Positions 34,620 through 48,040 are shown, numbered from the stretch's first letter. The stretch: 64,000 nucleotides of DNA from Protopterus annectens (GCF_019279795.1 NC_056743.1:633191658-633255657), one strand, 5' to 3'. Made by a program: numbers and translations. Notes: a model not told the origin generated them from the letters alone.

Positions 34620-35457
34620 TAATGATGATGATGGTGAAGCAGCAACTGGAACATCCACAAAGGTTCCTAACAAAACAAATACAGGGAACAAACACACTAA
34701 AAAAGGAAACTGTTTTCATTTTAAAATATGACACTTTGTTACCTAGAGGTTTGAATACAGAATGTAGTTGGAAGAATGTTATTTAGTTTTTAGGTGCATA
34801 TTAATTTTATTGATTAATTGGTTAATTATGTAATTGAATGATTTCTGTGATTATATAAAGTGTGTTTTAGTGCTGATAGTTTACTCCTTGAAGGCTTACT
34901 GTGACCAAGGCGCTAGAGAGTGAAGTCAATAAACTTGCTTTTTGGATCCTGTGCTGACTGGTTGTTTTGCTGCAATAAACACAACACCCTCCACTGATCG
35001 TCTCAAAGTCCTGTCCTTTTACTTGGTATCAAAAAAACTTCTGAGAGGTGACCTTTGACTAGCACATAAAGTTTCACTGGACTCTGTTTTGATGAATCTT
35101 TTGCACATCCACAAAACAAGCAGCATCAGAACGACTAGATTACAAGACCAACCTTTGCTTGCAATATAAATAGGACATATTGGAGAAGGATATGTTTCAT
35201 AGATAATTCCCATTCTCTGGGACAGTGTCCCTGTCCATGTGAAGCAGAGTTCCTCCTTGTCCCTATTTAAGTGCAGCATGGACACGTGGATAGGTAACTG
35301 GAAATTCAAACCCCATTCTGGCCCGTATGTCTGTGATGGACAGAGAGTGTCAGTAAATCACCAGCTGTAAATGAAATATAAATCAAATTTGTGGGCCGAT
35401 TTGGGTTGTACGGCTAGGCTTTTAAGGTCCCTAGTATACACCTTTGAACCTATGAAC
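34620..35457 (+). pseudogene. CR1-like relic E (old, fragmented ORF2 3' end and tail)
   Basis: At about 34632-34690 the translation KQQLEHPQRFLTKQIQG matches the family's QQLERPQKFLTKRIKG. From about 35035 the family pattern resumes with gaps: RGDL near the start, then a run matching LMDMLHLKKSKS, LWDSVPVHVKQSSSLSLFK and a WMGDRRF-like stretch. The end has GGCTAGGCTTTTAAGG, CTAGTATACACC and TTGAACCTATGAACC (about 35413-35457). Many stops make it much older than A-D. The roughly 340 bp between (34690-35030) is not family sequence and may be an insertion. Confidence 0.7.
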
Positions 35458-36493
35458 CAATGATGATGATGATGATGAAGAAGAAATAAAATTTTTTTTC
35501 TTGCAGTAGCAGGTTATATTTTAGCAAAGCCTGGTATTTTTATTAAAGGTTTTCCTGTTTCGTGGTTCACGGTTGTACAAAATTCCCAGTTCAATGTAGA
35601 AGTGGGTTATTACCTTATAATTATTAATAAATGGCTACTGAAAACTCTACATGCCCTGTAAATAATGTCTTTGTCTTACATAGAGAACATAGAAGAGTGC
35701 CCTGTTATAAATGCACGAACAGCTCAGTAGTTGAACACTAACACAATCTTTTTGATCCGGACTGAGAAGATAAAAGAATCAGCAATAAGTAATGTAGTTT
35801 TCATGTTTGTCTCAGACAGGATGCTGTACTGAACAAAGGCATTTTCATGATGGGCACAGCGATTCATAGACATGACCATTGCTCTGTGCACACAAGGAGC
35901 TCAGTGGAGCCTTATTAGTGTGCACTACTGTCAGTAGTGTGCGGCATGAAAAGTCTCTTGTTTGTGAAAAGTGGTGACATTTGATCAGCTCAGGAAAATG
36001 TTCAAAATACAGTATAGAAGATATTTATTCATGTATGTATCTATTTATTTAACATTTGTCTACTGGTATGTAAGCTGGTCTGAAAGACTTCTTTCTGAGA
36101 CAAATCTGAACCACCTGGCAGAGATGTTTTTTGGGATGGATTCAAAAAGGGCCACTGCCTGTACTAAGCCCTAACATGGGCTGCTACCACTGTCAGCTGC
36201 CCTGTCTGATCCAGAGACAGACCCACCACATTGATTCTGCACAGTCTGTAGGATCACCATAGTGAGTTGTCTCTTGAGGAGTCACCTCTGGTAATTAGCC
36301 ATTGGCTCTCCCAAAAAATGCCTCCAGTAATACTACTGAGCTGCCTAAATTAAATCAGAAGTTTGCATTCACCCATTCCTTTCAATATGGGATACTGTGT
36401 TAGAGGTACCTGCTGGGAAATTTAGAGAACAGATAACAGTAGGGGAATGTGCATGTATGTATGAGTGCAGCAGAACGACTGTTCTCAGGTGTG

Positions 36494-36497
<4 letters not shown>
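35458..36497. other. No gene seen
   Basis: Starts with a short (ATG)n run (about 35461-35480). Otherwise unremarkable sequence without recognised motifs or long open frames. Confidence 0.5.

Positions 36498-36559
<62 letters not shown>
36498..36559. repeat. (GT)n microsatellite with GT-rich shoulder
   Basis: A pure GT run of about 62 bp, followed to about 36840 by degenerate GTGTG/GGGTG-rich DNA, including a second GT run near 36770-36791. The Cys/Val and His/Thr open frames over it are repeat translations. Confidence 0.97.
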
Positions 36560-36560
<1 letters not shown>

Positions 36561-36844
36561 ACGCGTGCCTGTTTGTGTGTGTGTGAGTATCTGTGTTTGT
36601 GTGAGAGGCTGTGTGTCTTCCTGGGGGAATACATTAGTAAAGTTATAGGCAGGGTAGGTGTGTTTGTGTATGTGGGTGTGGGGGCCTGGGGGGGGGTGTA
36701 TGGGTGAGTGTGCCCATGAGTGCAAATGGGTCAGTGGGCTGTGTATGTGTGAGTGGGTGTGTGCATCTGTGTGTGTGTGTGTGTGTGTGTGTTGTGTGAC
36801 TGTGTATGCCTGTTTGTGTGTGCATGTGTGTGTGTGTGGGGGGT

Positions 36845-38334
36845 ATTTACATGATTGTAGGCTGTCATACTGCTAAACTCCCCTAGAATAAAGTGCAAAT
36901 GCAGCAGTAGTGGCAGGACACTAAGGGCACTAGACTCATGAGATAGTCTTAAGATATTACCATAAAGTCACTTAAAAAGTTAATGGAACAATTGCTTTGC
37001 AATACATAGGGTGTATGGGCTGGGAAAACACTAGACACCAGAGATTCAAAAGAAAGGTGAAAGGAAGAAGAGGGGGATGGAAGATATTGAAAGTGGTGAA
37101 AAATGAGGAGGACGGTGAGAGGTCAAGGTCAGATTATAAGGTCATGAGGGTATAAAAGAGAAGGAACAAGAGCGAGAGAGACACATGTTCTAGTCTAAAG
37201 TAAGCATTATATACCTAGAAATTTCAGATAGGACCCACTTTGGCTTATTTTATATAAAATCTTTCTGCCCCTTGTTACTTTCATTTCAGCCTCATAAATT
37301 TCATTCCCAGTCATCCTGCAAGTCTGAGGTTTTGCTTCATATTCTGACTCCTAGTGCTTGGTAATACCATTTATCGTTACTGTCAAAATAATTCATAATA
37401 AATAACTAGCTGCAGAGCTACTGTACCTTGGTAACCTACAAAAATGTCTGTGGTCACAAATTTCAGAAAAATCTCCAAGTTGCCAGACTGAAAATTGCCC
37501 TAGTAGATCAGTGTGCGACTATTCCAAAATATATGCTACCATTTTAATACCTCCAACATCAGCTAGGAGTTTCAATAAAAAAGTATTTGTCTATTTATAT
37601 ATCTATCTATACAGTTATGGGATTTAGAAACCGCAGCTGTAAGTGCTTCTATGTAAAATGTTTCTAATTTGGCACAGAACATAATGTGAAGAGGTTGATA
37701 AAATTCCGAAAGCTTCGTTTCCATCCAAGTACAATCTCTTATTTTCAGTCTGATACTTCAGTAAATCTTCTGCTGTATTATGCTGTCTGTTTAGTAAAAA
37801 AAATAAACTGTAGTAGGGCCTTTGGCAATTAGTTTTTTAATTACAGAGGTGACAGATCAACAAAAGTTGCTGTATGCAGACAATGTGACATTACAGCCAA
37901 GGCAGACTCTGAGCAAGAACTTCAGCAAAGAACAGAGGAATGGAAGCAAATCTGAAGGCACATGGGATGAAAGGCAGTACAGATCAGAGGTGTAGCTAGG
38001 ATTTTCAAATTTGTACTCACAGCTCTCAAACTGCTACCCCCCCCCCCCCAGCCAAGCTACAGCCATTCTCGTAATTCACGGTTCGCTCTTTTACTGTCGA
38101 TGAAGAGGCATTCGCTGTAATGCCTCTTCAGTAATATAATATAGATTCACTCAAATTCAGGTCCTTGAATTGAAAATGAACCTGAAAGTCAGTTCTTTGA
38201 AAAATGCAGCATGGTAGTTGGGGTAGAGGATTCATGCTTTTGTTTTCTGTAACTAAGGTACAGGTTTTGAGCTTGAGTAAATTACTAACCACCTGGCTAC
38301 CCCTAACTAGAGTGTTTCATTCACACACACACAC
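36845..38334. other. No gene seen
   Basis: Includes a purine-rich stretch (about 37050-37190) and a C run at about 38037-38049. A weak tRNA-like word lies near 38290-38320 on the minus strand. Nothing supports a gene. Confidence 0.45.
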
Positions 38335-38660
38335 ACCCCTACCTACTTCTTAGTGCAAGAAATATGGACAAAGCCTAAAATAAACAGGGACAGAAATTAA
38401 ATAATGTTCTTGTGAACTTAGAAAGTTGCTAGAATAACAAGATTTGTGCTAGTATGAGAAAGTTGCTAGAATAACAGGATTTGTGCTAGTATGAATTTTT
38501 CTAAAGGACATGAAGTCTGAAACTCAAATGTTTGTCATTATTTAGTTCATACTTCAGTTGTCAATGATTTTCTAGAAAATCACAAAATGTATGAGGAACA
38601 GACAAAAAATATGGGGCAAAAATCTGGACATTCTGCAAAATTTGGACAGTTAAGAGGTAT
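38335..38660 (+). repeat. Dispersed MITE-like family, copy 1
   Basis: The family order is: CTTAGTGCAAGAAATATGGAC, AACAGGGACA, AACTTAGAAAGTTGCTAG, GAAACTCAAATGTTTG, GAAAATCACAAA, AAAATCTGGACATTC, and the end TTTGGACAGTTAAGAGGTAT. The right end mirrors the ACCTCTCAAC start seen in other copies, giving a short terminal inverted repeat. This copy has an internal 39-bp duplication (about 38419-38495). Confidence 0.7.
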
Positions 38661-38679
38661 GCTACCTACTTACCTCACA

Positions 38680-38740
<61 letters not shown>
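38680..38740. repeat. (AC)n microsatellite
   Basis: A pure AC run of about 60 bp lying exactly between copy 1 and copy 2 of the dispersed MITE-like family. Confidence 0.97.
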
Positions 38741-38742
<2 letters not shown>

Positions 38743-39030
38743 CTCAACCTCTAGAGCAACAAACTCATAAATAAAACTGAGGCAAAGGCCCAAAAATAAG
38801 GACATTTTTTTAAATATTGCTCTTATAAACTTAGAAAGATAATAGAATAGTAGTAGGTCTTGCATTAGTACGAATTTTCTGAAGGGTATGAAATCTGAAA
38901 CTCAAATGTCTGCCATTATTTTCTAACTTCAGTCTTTAATGACTTGCCACTAATTTGCCAGAAAACCACAATGTTATGAAAAATGGACCAAAAATGTGAT
39001 GCAAAAATATATAATTGCCAGACAATACAG
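38741..39030 (+). repeat. Dispersed MITE-like family, copy 2
   Basis: Begins CTCTCAACCTCTAGAGCAAC, then GGCCCAAAAATAAGGACA, CTTAGAAAG, TTGCATTAGTACGAATTTTC, GAAACTCAAATGTCTGCC and CCAGAAAACCACAATG. It fades at about 39030 without the right terminal repeat. Confidence 0.7.
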
Positions 39031-39174
39031 CTGGGAACCTGTCAAAGAAGGGACACCATTTTAATATCAGCACAGTTAACTTGAGCAGCTGACAAAATTA
39101 GAGAATCTACATGCATTTCTGAAATAAAAGTAATGTATAACTCTGATCATTACAGTTATTTATAAAAGTAAACC

Positions 39175-39480
39175 CTCCACGTTTTCTTCCAAAATTGCTA
39201 TTTTGCGAAGAGATTATTAGGGGGAGAGCAACATTTTGAGCCAAAATTGGGACAGTTGAGAGGTGTAGATATTCCTAATTCTATAAAGTGATTTATTTGC
39301 ACATACCTCTCAACCTCTTAATACAGGAAATCTGGACAAGGCCAAATATATTGGGGGAACATACAAACAGTACTAAAAATTTACCTTATATAAACTTAAG
39401 ACAGTTAATAGAATATCAGGTCTTGCTTTAGCATGCATTTTTCTGAAGATTATGACATCTGAAACTTAACGTCAGTCATT
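39175..39480 (+). repeat. Dispersed MITE-like family, copies 3 (right end) and 4 (left part)
   Basis: The first piece ends GGGACAGTTGAGAGGTGTAG (about 39272). A new copy begins at 39303 with ACCTCTCAACCTCTTAATAC and goes on with AATCTGGACAAGGCC and CTTGCTTTAGCATGCATTTTTC. Adjacent end-to-start pieces suggest serial insertion into or next to one another. Confidence 0.65.
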
Positions 39481-40080
39481 TAGTGACTTCATTCCTAAAT
39501 GATTTGCCAAAAAAGTTTTATTTTGCATTTTACAGCACAAACACAAATAAATATCTGTTGAACAAAGCAATGCAGTCTCACAATGAAACTAGACTTAGCA
39601 TTAAAACTTCTCTGCCCTTGAAACTCGCATTCATTGAGACAGCATTGAAACCCACATTCAAAGAAAATACATTTTGCCAGTGGCAGATAAAGATTAACTT
39701 TGGGCTGTTTTCAAATCATAGGCCCCTTGCACATGAAACATACACATGCTCTTTGATACACCTTCCATCATAAAAGTCTACTCAAACATCTACAGTCCAC
39801 CAGTATCAGTAAATATGCACAATCTCTGAACTAGTAAAAGCCATCTACATAATTCCACTTTAGAGAAATCTGTAACTAATGAAGAGGCTGCTGCTAGCAA
39901 ACAACTTTATATTTCATGGTTTCATCTACAAATAATGTGCCTGTTGCCCTTGAGGAATAAATTGCCTGTGTTGCATTAAAAACAATGATACGCTAGTAAT
40001 ATTGCAATAGGGAATGGATGGCAAACTGATAACAGGTTCATAGTTGCTACTAGATATATTCGCCAAAACAGGCTACAGCA
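39481..40080. other. No gene seen
   Basis: The open frame at 39483-39773 has no recognisable motif and no relatives in the window, so it is not called as a gene. Confidence 0.4.
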
Positions 40081-40109
40081 TCCACCCCCCTTTACAACAC
40101 AGTACAGTA

Positions 40110-40200
40110 TCAGCAATGCATCTAACTACTGTGGGAGAAGAACCCACAGCCTTCTGCATCAAAAGCAAGTAGATTACCTGTTGTGCTATTAACAGTACAA
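40110..40200 (-). repeat. tRNA-like SINE head
   Basis: The minus strand reads AATAGCACAACAGGTAATCT (A-box region), an anticodon-arm-like stretch, GATGCAGAAGGCTGTGGG, then GGGTTCTTCTCCCACAG (B-box and T-arm like). It fits the common vertebrate pattern of tRNA-derived SINEs; degenerate. Confidence 0.45.
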
Positions 40201-40284
40201 GCAGAAGCATAAGTAGCACTAAACTTAAGTTCCCCTGCAGCTCTCAGCTACTTGTAAAATGTTGACACTCAGCTGTATCTCTGA

Positions 40285-40410
40285 ACTTTGCAGCACAAAA
40301 AATCTGGAAAAAGCCGACATTTATGGGGGGGGGGGGCAAAAGCCCAAAAAACAGGGACATATTTTAAACATTGCTTGTATAATTTTGGAAAGTTGCTAGA
40401 ATAAAATGCT
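40285..40410 (+). repeat. Dispersed MITE-like family, partial copy 5
   Basis: GCAGCACAAAAAATCTGG, AAAAGCCGACATT, a G run, AAAAGCCCAAAAAACAGG and GACATATTTTAAACATTGC follow the family order; it breaks off after TTGGAAAGTTGCTAGAAT. Another weak start with CTCTCAACCTCTTAGCACAA is at about 40534. Confidence 0.6.
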
Positions 40411-40424
40411 GCATTATCACCCTG

Positions 40425-40500
40425 TATGTCTTGAACCCAGAACCATATGCACTATAGTCAATGCAACATACCACTATGCTAAATCAGCAGTTTGAAAAAT
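40425..40500 (-). repeat. tRNA-like SINE head
   Basis: Minus strand: TTAGCATAGTGGTATGTTGC (A-box like), then TATGGTTCTGGGTTCAAGAC (B-box like, GGTTCAAGAC). Spacing suits a tRNA-derived polymerase III promoter. It interrupts the end of the MITE-like piece at 40285-40410. Confidence 0.45.
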
Positions 40501-40734
40501 AGGAAGACAAACTTAATAGTAATAATTTAGATAGCTCTCAACCTCTTAGCACAAACAACCTGGACAAACAAAGTCAATAATGAGGGAATACAAGTTTAGT
40601 TCTCACTTCACACCTTAGCACAAACAGCCTGGACAAACAACAAAAACAATAATGGGAGAAATACAACTTCAGTTCTCACTTCTCACCATAGCTCACAACC
40701 ATTATAAAAGCAAATCTGAACAAAGTTCAGAAAT

Positions 40735-40805
40735 GGTGGTGGTTAGGGACTTTAGGCTCTTCTTACCCTGGAGCAAAAGTACAGGGTTTGAGCCTGAACA
40801 CCTAT
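40735..40805 (+). repeat. tRNA-like SINE head
   Basis: GGTGGTTAGGGACTTTAGGC (A-box like) and, about 45 bp on, CAGGGTTTGAGCCTGAAC (B-box like). Degenerate; no tail defined. Confidence 0.4.
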
Positions 40806-40955
40806 AACCAGCAGGTGTATTATGTGGGGGGCATTTACACAAACACCATTTTCACTTTAGAAGCTCAAAGTACTGAAATATCAAAATTCAGTATTTCGAG
40901 CCCATAAAGTAGAATCCTGAAAAGAACGAAAACTCAGAAACGCAAAATTCTAAAT

Positions 40956-41320
40956 CTCGCATACTGGAGATTTTGAATTAGTGCTTCTGCTGTACACAAA
41001 CACACACCTTCCTCCCCACACACAAACAAAAGCTCTGTCCTAAATAAAAGAAGGGGGCAAGCCTACCTGCACCCCCCCATGTGGGGGGCTGCACCCCCAC
41101 AACCTCCCACTTAAATATTATAACTCTGAGGTTGCACTACATATAAAAACACAACAAAACACCACCACACAAGCTACATTATCCTCACACACACATATCA
41201 CAGCAACAAAATACACTAACACACACCACAGCCCCTACCTAAAACCCTTAAAACACTTACCTGAATCAATAACCACAGCGAAACACCAGAAGCACTAATT
41301 CAAAATCTCTGGTATGCGAG
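40956..41320. mobile_element. 365-bp MITE with 34-bp terminal inverted repeats
   Basis: Left end 40956-40989 begins CTCGCATACTGGAGATTTTG and ends AATTAGTGCTTCTG; right end 41287-41320 is its reverse complement with one or two differences (CCAGAGATT for TGGAGATT). Inside, on the minus strand, is the G-rich core word order GTAGTGCAACCTCAGAGTTA, TAATATTTAAG and GCAGCCCCCCACATGGGG shared with 1150-1295 and 61241-61730. A target duplication was not identified. Confidence 0.7.
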
Positions 41321-42688
<1,368 letters not shown>

Positions 42689-42774
42689 CCTTCACATAAT
42701 AGACTTGAATAGCACACAAATAGCCACTTGCGATCTTTCACTAAAGCCTTTGCATACACACTGTGCACTTACTT

Positions 42775-42900
42775 CAATTGCCTTCCAGCTCAGATAATCC
42801 TGCTCTTGCCTTCCAACTCCAATAATCCTGCTCTTGCCTTCCAACTCCATTTGCTTCCAACTTCGATAATCCTGCTCTTGCCTTCCAACTCCATTTGCTT
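42775..42900 (+). repeat. Short imperfect tandem repeat
   Basis: TTGCCTTCCAACTCCAATAA then TCCTGCTC recurs three to four times with inserted variants (CCATTTGCTTCCAACTTCGA). It follows the minisatellite by about 90 bp. No gene. Confidence 0.8.
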
Positions 42901-43059
42901 GCTTTGGTTCCCGCTCACAGCCAGCCAGCCAGACATGATGTGAGCTCACTTCCGACTGGCTAGTATCCTCCTTAAAGAGCCAGCACCTCCTTAAAAAGGA
43001 AAGGGAGAGAAGAAATGCTACCCCCTTCTAAAAAAGCGTACGCCTCCCGACGTCCCTGG

Positions 43060-43760
43060 TACAGATAAGACAATGGTAATGGCAGCAAGTAGGAGAAATC
43101 AGAAGAAGCTGAGAACTGAGACAGAAGGAAATGTGGAACAGATTAACAGCTTCAAACATCTGGGAGGGGTGGTTGAGAAGAAGAGAAGTCTGAAAGAGGA
43201 GGTCAAAGCTAGAATAAGAGGGGCTGCAGCCAACTGACATAGAGTCTCAGTTGTAGTAAAAGACAAAAAAATGTCAAAGAATCTGAAAAGTAAGGTGCAC
43301 GAGACAGTGGTGCAACCAATAATAATGTATGGCATAGAAACCTGGGCTGTAAAGGCAGAGCAGATGAGGAAGCCAGAGGTGATGAAAATGACATGCCTGA
43401 GATGGGTGGTAGGATGCACACTGTGGGACAGATGAAGAAATGAGGACATAACAGCAGAAGCCAAAGTAGCTCCAGTTGCAGAAAAGATAAAAGAGAACAG
43501 ATTACAGTGGTCCGGACACATGCAGAAAAGCAGAAGACAATCTGGTGACGATGATTTGGGATAGATAGGAATTTGTTGAGGAAACAAGGATGTCCACCAA
43601 AGAGGCAGATGGATTGTGTGAGAGAAGATCTGCAACAGTCAAGCATGAGTGTGAAAGGAGGCAGGAATGTGGCATTGAATTGAAAGAGATGGCGACAGTT
43701 AACACAATGCCCTGACCCCATGTAAAAAAAATGGGAAAAAGGGAGTTGATGGTGATGACG
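43060..43760 (+). pseudogene. RTE-like LINE 3' fragment (RT C-terminal region)
   Basis: The + strand translates to MVMAASRRNQKKLRTETEGN, FKHLGGVVEKKRSLKEEVKA, NLKSKVHETVVQPIIMYGIE, ETWAVKAEQMRKPEVMKM and KRQMDCVREDLQQ, ending near CPDPM-stop. This is the order seen after the RT core in RTE elements. A short GATGGTGATGACG near 43748-43762 is like the simple-repeat tail of the clade. Several stops and frame changes occur. The long open frames on the opposite strand here (43925-43099) are shadows. Confidence 0.8.
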
Positions 43761-44020
43761 TTTGCATAATGGAAGCATTAGCAAACTACTCCTAGATACT
43801 AGCTTTAACTGCAATGTAGGGGCCTTGCTAGAAAACTTGCCTATTAAATTATACCAATCTGATAGTAATAAAAATGCATAGACTATCCAGACAATGAACA
43901 TACAGAAAGGCTTTAAGGTGAGCATAGTATCTCCTGCGTAAAGCTGACTGAGACAGTATTGTTTTTACCTGACCACTTTCAAGTGGAAAAAATGTATAGA
44001 TGCAGAGAAATGGCAGTGGA

Positions 44021-44330
44021 GCAGACCTGTCAGCCTCTAGCTCAAGAAATCTGGATAAAGCCAAAAATATTGGGATGAACAAAGGCCCAAAAATAGGGAC
44101 AAATGTTAAATATTCCTCCTAAGCAGTTAAAATGTTGATAGGATACCAGGTTTGCATTAGCATGCATTTTCTGAAGAATATGGAGTTTCAAACTCCAATG
44201 TCTGCAAATATTTCGTGACTTTGGTCCGCAATGATTTTCCAGAAAACCACAAATATTATGAGGAACAGACCAAAAATATAAGGTAAAAATCTGGACATTC
44301 TGTGAAAATCTGGACAGTTGAGAGCTATGC
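44021..44330 (+). repeat. Dispersed MITE-like family, copy 6 (complete)
   Basis: From ACCTGTCAGCCTCTAGCTCA to GGACAGTTGAGAGCTATGC. It contains the full family order including GGCCCAAAAATAGGGACA, CATTAGCATGCATTTTCTG, CCAGAAAACCACAAATATTA and AAAATCTGGACATTCTG. At about 310 bp it defines the family length; the mutated ends still mirror each other (CCTGTCAGCC / GTTGAGAGCT). Confidence 0.7.
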
Positions 44331-44799
44331 ATTGGGAGAAGGGGTTGATAACAAATATTGGTTTTAACAAACATTTCTTTTAAATTTCAGGAAATAATGT
44401 AGACTACCATTTGTGCTTAGTATATTAAACTTATTTAAGGCATGGCAAGGACGTGTATGTATTTTTCTGACTATCAGGAAGTAACTTAAATAAGAAAATT
44501 TAAAACTAGAAGAGTATCATTTTACAGTTCATTATATCTCAGAGCAAAACAACTAATAGCAGCTTGTTTCTGCAGCATTCAGTTTTTGTTCATCTTTAAT
44601 GTATCAACATTATATTTTCTATGAAAGAAAATATGACCGGGCCTTAGGCTCAGGTGCATTGTGGAACAGATTACACAGACCTTGAAACAGATTACACAGG
44701 CCCTGAAACTCTATATTCCCACCCATAGTAACCTAATAATATGCAGGGACATACATCCAAACCTAGGCCCATTCCCAACCTCCTAAAAATCAACCCAAA

Positions 44800-45645
44800 T
44801 GCATAAAATCCCTAAATTTTGCTACCATCAATCTACAAAGCATAAGAAACAAAATCCCAAACTTTCACGCATGGTTAAATAAAAATCAACCTGACTTCAC
44901 TGCCATTACAGAGACTTGGCTTAAACCATATATTAAAGATGCAGAATTCCTACCCCCTAACTATACTCATCTTAGAACTGACAGACTACATAGAAAAGGT
45001 GAAAGCATCACCTTGATATATCCCAATGCCTTCACTGTAGCCCCATATACTAAGCCCTTTCCTCAGTTCTCCACAGCTGAGCTGCTGGTAGCCTTCTTAA
45101 AACTAAATAAGTGCAAAAGTCTCTGCATCATGGTCTTATATATTCCTCCAGGTAATAACATCCCTATTCAAAAAGATATCCTTGTTTGGGTATCTAACAA
45201 TATTAATAATGAAGCTATCATCTTATGGGACATTAACATTAATTGGCTGGATATCACTAACCAGCACCCCACCACCACCAACATTAACCTGTATAACTTT
45301 TCCCAGCTGATCACTGTCATAACAACACCCAGCAACAAAAACAACAAAGGGTCAATTCTGGACTGGATCCTAGTATCCGACCCTAGTAAAATTTCCATCT
45401 CTGGCACTCTACCAAATAGTATTAGCAGCCACTTACCAGCCTTTATAATACATAAAGCCACCTCGGTCATAAGTAATCAGCTTAAACAAACCAGAGCCTT
45501 ATCTCACTTCTCACCTAACACCTTTAACGAAATTTTGCAAACTATCAATTGGGCAACATTAAAATCTGTCCCCCTACATGATGCAGTTGAAGTCTTCAAT
45601 TCAACATTCCTCAAGATCTTTATAGTTTGGCCGGACTATGACTAA
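44800..45645 (+). pseudogene. L2-like endonuclease domain
   Basis: Starts about NFATINLQSIRNKIPNF (Asn), DFTAITETWLKP (catalytic Glu), then from 45013 a long frame with VLYIPPGNN, AIILWDININWLDI (the usual GDFNINW with Gly changed to Trp and Phe to Ile) and SSHLPAFII (SDH changed to SSH). It ends at 45645 (PDYD-stop). Loss of the Asp of SDH and of GDFN would disable cleavage, so it is degenerate. Confidence 0.75.
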
Positions 45646-46329
45646 AAAGAGTCAGGACTAATCATGCCAGCTGGCTCACCAAATCCACAAAGCAAATCAT
45701 GACCACTAGAGACAAAGCTTGGAAAACTTGGCAAAAAAATACAAAAATCCTTTTGACCTCACTCTCTACAAACAGCTATGAAATCAGGCAAAGCAACTCA
45801 TCATTTAAGATAAAAAAAACACTTTAACAATCTCCAGAACCAGCATAAGCTAAACCCAAAGAAATTCTGGCGATAAATCAATTTACTACTTCACCCAGGG
45901 TCTAACAACAACCCATGCCCACACCCTGATAAAACACCCTTCGAGATAGCCTCTCTTTAACTAATACTTCATTGACACCATAGCAAAGCTTACCTCATCC
46001 TTCCCACATACTAGCCTCAAATCACCAACCCAGCCATCATCGCAATCTACACCCTCCTCTCCACCTAGCTTTTATCTCTTACTCATACCCACTTCCACTA
46101 TAAAAAACTCCTTCAAAAACTCAAACCTTGCACTAATGCTTCAGATAATCTTCCTGCTGAATTCTTACAACTATCTGCAAACTCCATTGCTTATCCCATC
46201 AGTATACTCCTCAACAGATCAATTCAGGAATCACTTACACCACATATCTGGAAAAAAGCATATATTCTCCCGCTCCATAAAGGCAGCAATAACTCTGGCA
46301 TCTCCAACTTCTGAACCATCACTATTCTG

Positions 46330-47643
46330 TCCCCTGTCTCCAATATATTAGAAAAATGTGTCCATACTTAGCTTCTTAACCATTTAGTTAATAACCAACT
46401 TCTTTCCCCCACCCAACACAGTTTTAGGCCAGGCCACGGTACTACTACAGCTATCATCTCTTTTATGGACACAGTAAATAGGGCTCATGTTGCAGGCTTC
46501 ATAGTCTCCTCACTCTTTCTTGACCTCTCTGAAGGCATTGACCCTGCATCCCATCCCTTTCTACTCACCAAACTCTGTAATTTAGGTACCTCACCCCCAG
46601 CCCTGAAAAGGTTCTCAAACTATCTCATTGTGAGACAACAATCCACTAAATGGCAACAGTCCTACTCACCTTTCCTCAACATAACAACAGGAGTACCACA
46701 AGGATCCATATTGGGCCCCCTTCTATTTAGCATATTCATAAATAACATCCATAACACTCTCACCCAAGGCACCATTATCAAATATGCAGATGATTTTACA
46801 ATCATATGAATTGCCAAATCCACTTATGAGTTACAACTACTAACCTAACATACCTTTACTTCTACTGAAACTTGGATGTCAAATAACCATCTCACTCTAA
46901 ACCCCAACAAGAATAAACATCTATTATTTACGCCCCCAAAAAATCCCCCTTAACAAGAATGAATTCTCTGTCCACTCCCAGAACAACACTATCATAGAAG
47001 TTGTCTCTAGCACCAAACTCTTAGGTGTTGTCATTGATGATAACCTTACATTCAACCTCCACATCGACAGCAATATTAAAAAACACACCAGAAACTGTGT
47101 ACCCTATATAGACATAGCCATTTATTTAACCCCATTGCAAAAAAAGCTCTAGCCTCAGCCTTTCTACTACCATCCCTACTATATGGATCCCTATCCTGAT
47201 CAACATCCAGTCCTCTCTGAAAACCAAACTTGACTCGTTACAATAAGGTCACAAAATTTACAACACATGCGAAATTCTTAGCACATCACTGTTCATCCTT
47301 ATGGCAACTAAATTGGCTTGAACTACCACATTATCTCACCTACCTACAGTTAACTACTACTCATACAGTTGTACATAAACCATTAACTTGCTCTTCTCTT
47401 TCCTCCCTGCTGTCTTTGTATCACCTTAATAGACCCCTCAGATCTGAAAACAAAACACTGCTCAAGGTGGAAAAATCCAATCTCCCAGCTGGTCAAATGC
47501 TCTATTCTTTTATTATGTCTAAACTTTGGAACACTCTCCCATCCTCAATCACCTCTATCTATAATCCTGCTCTCTTTAAGAAGTCCCTTAGACAACACCT
47601 CTCATCAGACTGGCTATGCTCATGCAAAAATAAATTTTACTAA
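46330..47643 (+). pseudogene. L2-like reverse transcriptase and C-terminal domain
   Basis: SFRPGHGTTTAI begins near 46420; SLFLDLSEGIDPASHPFLL holds motif A with Asp to Glu/Gly disruption (AFDTVDH expected); then ITTGVPQGSILGPLLFSIFI and IKYADDFTII (active site intact), with a stop at 46807-46809. Pieces up to 47220 are frame-broken. 47230-47643 is the C-terminal part, ending with MLYSFIMSKLWNTLPSSITS and LFKKSLRQHLSSDW. Confidence 0.78.
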
Positions 47644-48040
47644 ACACTGTTCCACCTACTTTAACCCACTTTTCTGTGGCTTGCTGGTGTGTTGACTAAC
47701 TCTCTCTACAATCAAACCCCACTTGCCATACCCATTTCTTCCCTCCAGGCTATCTTTCACTACCTCTCACTTCCATTACTAAAAACCACCAGAGCCATCA
47801 CTCTCTCTTGACAACTTCTTCTCACACCTCAAATCTCTAACAGTTAATATCTACAAAAAACTGTCATCACATATGTATATACCCTCAGCAACCTACAAAC
47901 TCTGAATTGACTTTTTCAGAATCTGATGAAGTCCTCAGTTAAGGGGATGAAAGCACTCAATCTGTATGTTTTTTGTGTGGAAGAATAAAGACAGCTTGTA
48001 CTGAAGAGTTGGCTGACTTTTAATGATTCCTGCTGCTGAC

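Larger units (their letters stand above)
44640..48035 (+). mobile_element. L2-like (jockey-superfamily) LINE relic
   Basis: The order is 5' UTR-like DNA, APE endonuclease, RT, C-terminal domain and a 3' UTR with CTGATGAAGTCCTCAGTTAA and GGAAGAATAAAGAC. It is one element on the + strand with at least five frame breaks. Ends are approximate. L2 rather than CR1 is suggested by the FRPGHGTTTAI-type RT start and the KLWNTLPSSITSI C-terminus; clade is by eye. Confidence 0.75.

Noticed and set aside
34690-35030. Solo LTR within relic E
   Set aside because: AATAAA-like words and a gap in the relic are seen, but no TG...CA ends or duplication could be found.
36369-36876. Cys/Val-rich and His/Thr-rich open frames (also at 1545-1796, 38662-38865, 42260-42508)
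   Set aside because: Pure translations of GT/AC and AT dinucleotide repeats.
39483-39773. 96-codon open frame as a possible host exon
   Set aside because: No motif, no splice context I could defend, and surrounded by MITE pieces.
33740-40805. tRNA genes
   Set aside because: The A-box and B-box words do not sit in a foldable cloverleaf and carry mutations; they are SINE heads.
43099-43925. 238-codon Ser/Phe-rich frame on the minus strand
   Set aside because: The opposite strand carries the RTE C-terminal motifs in order; this frame is their complement.
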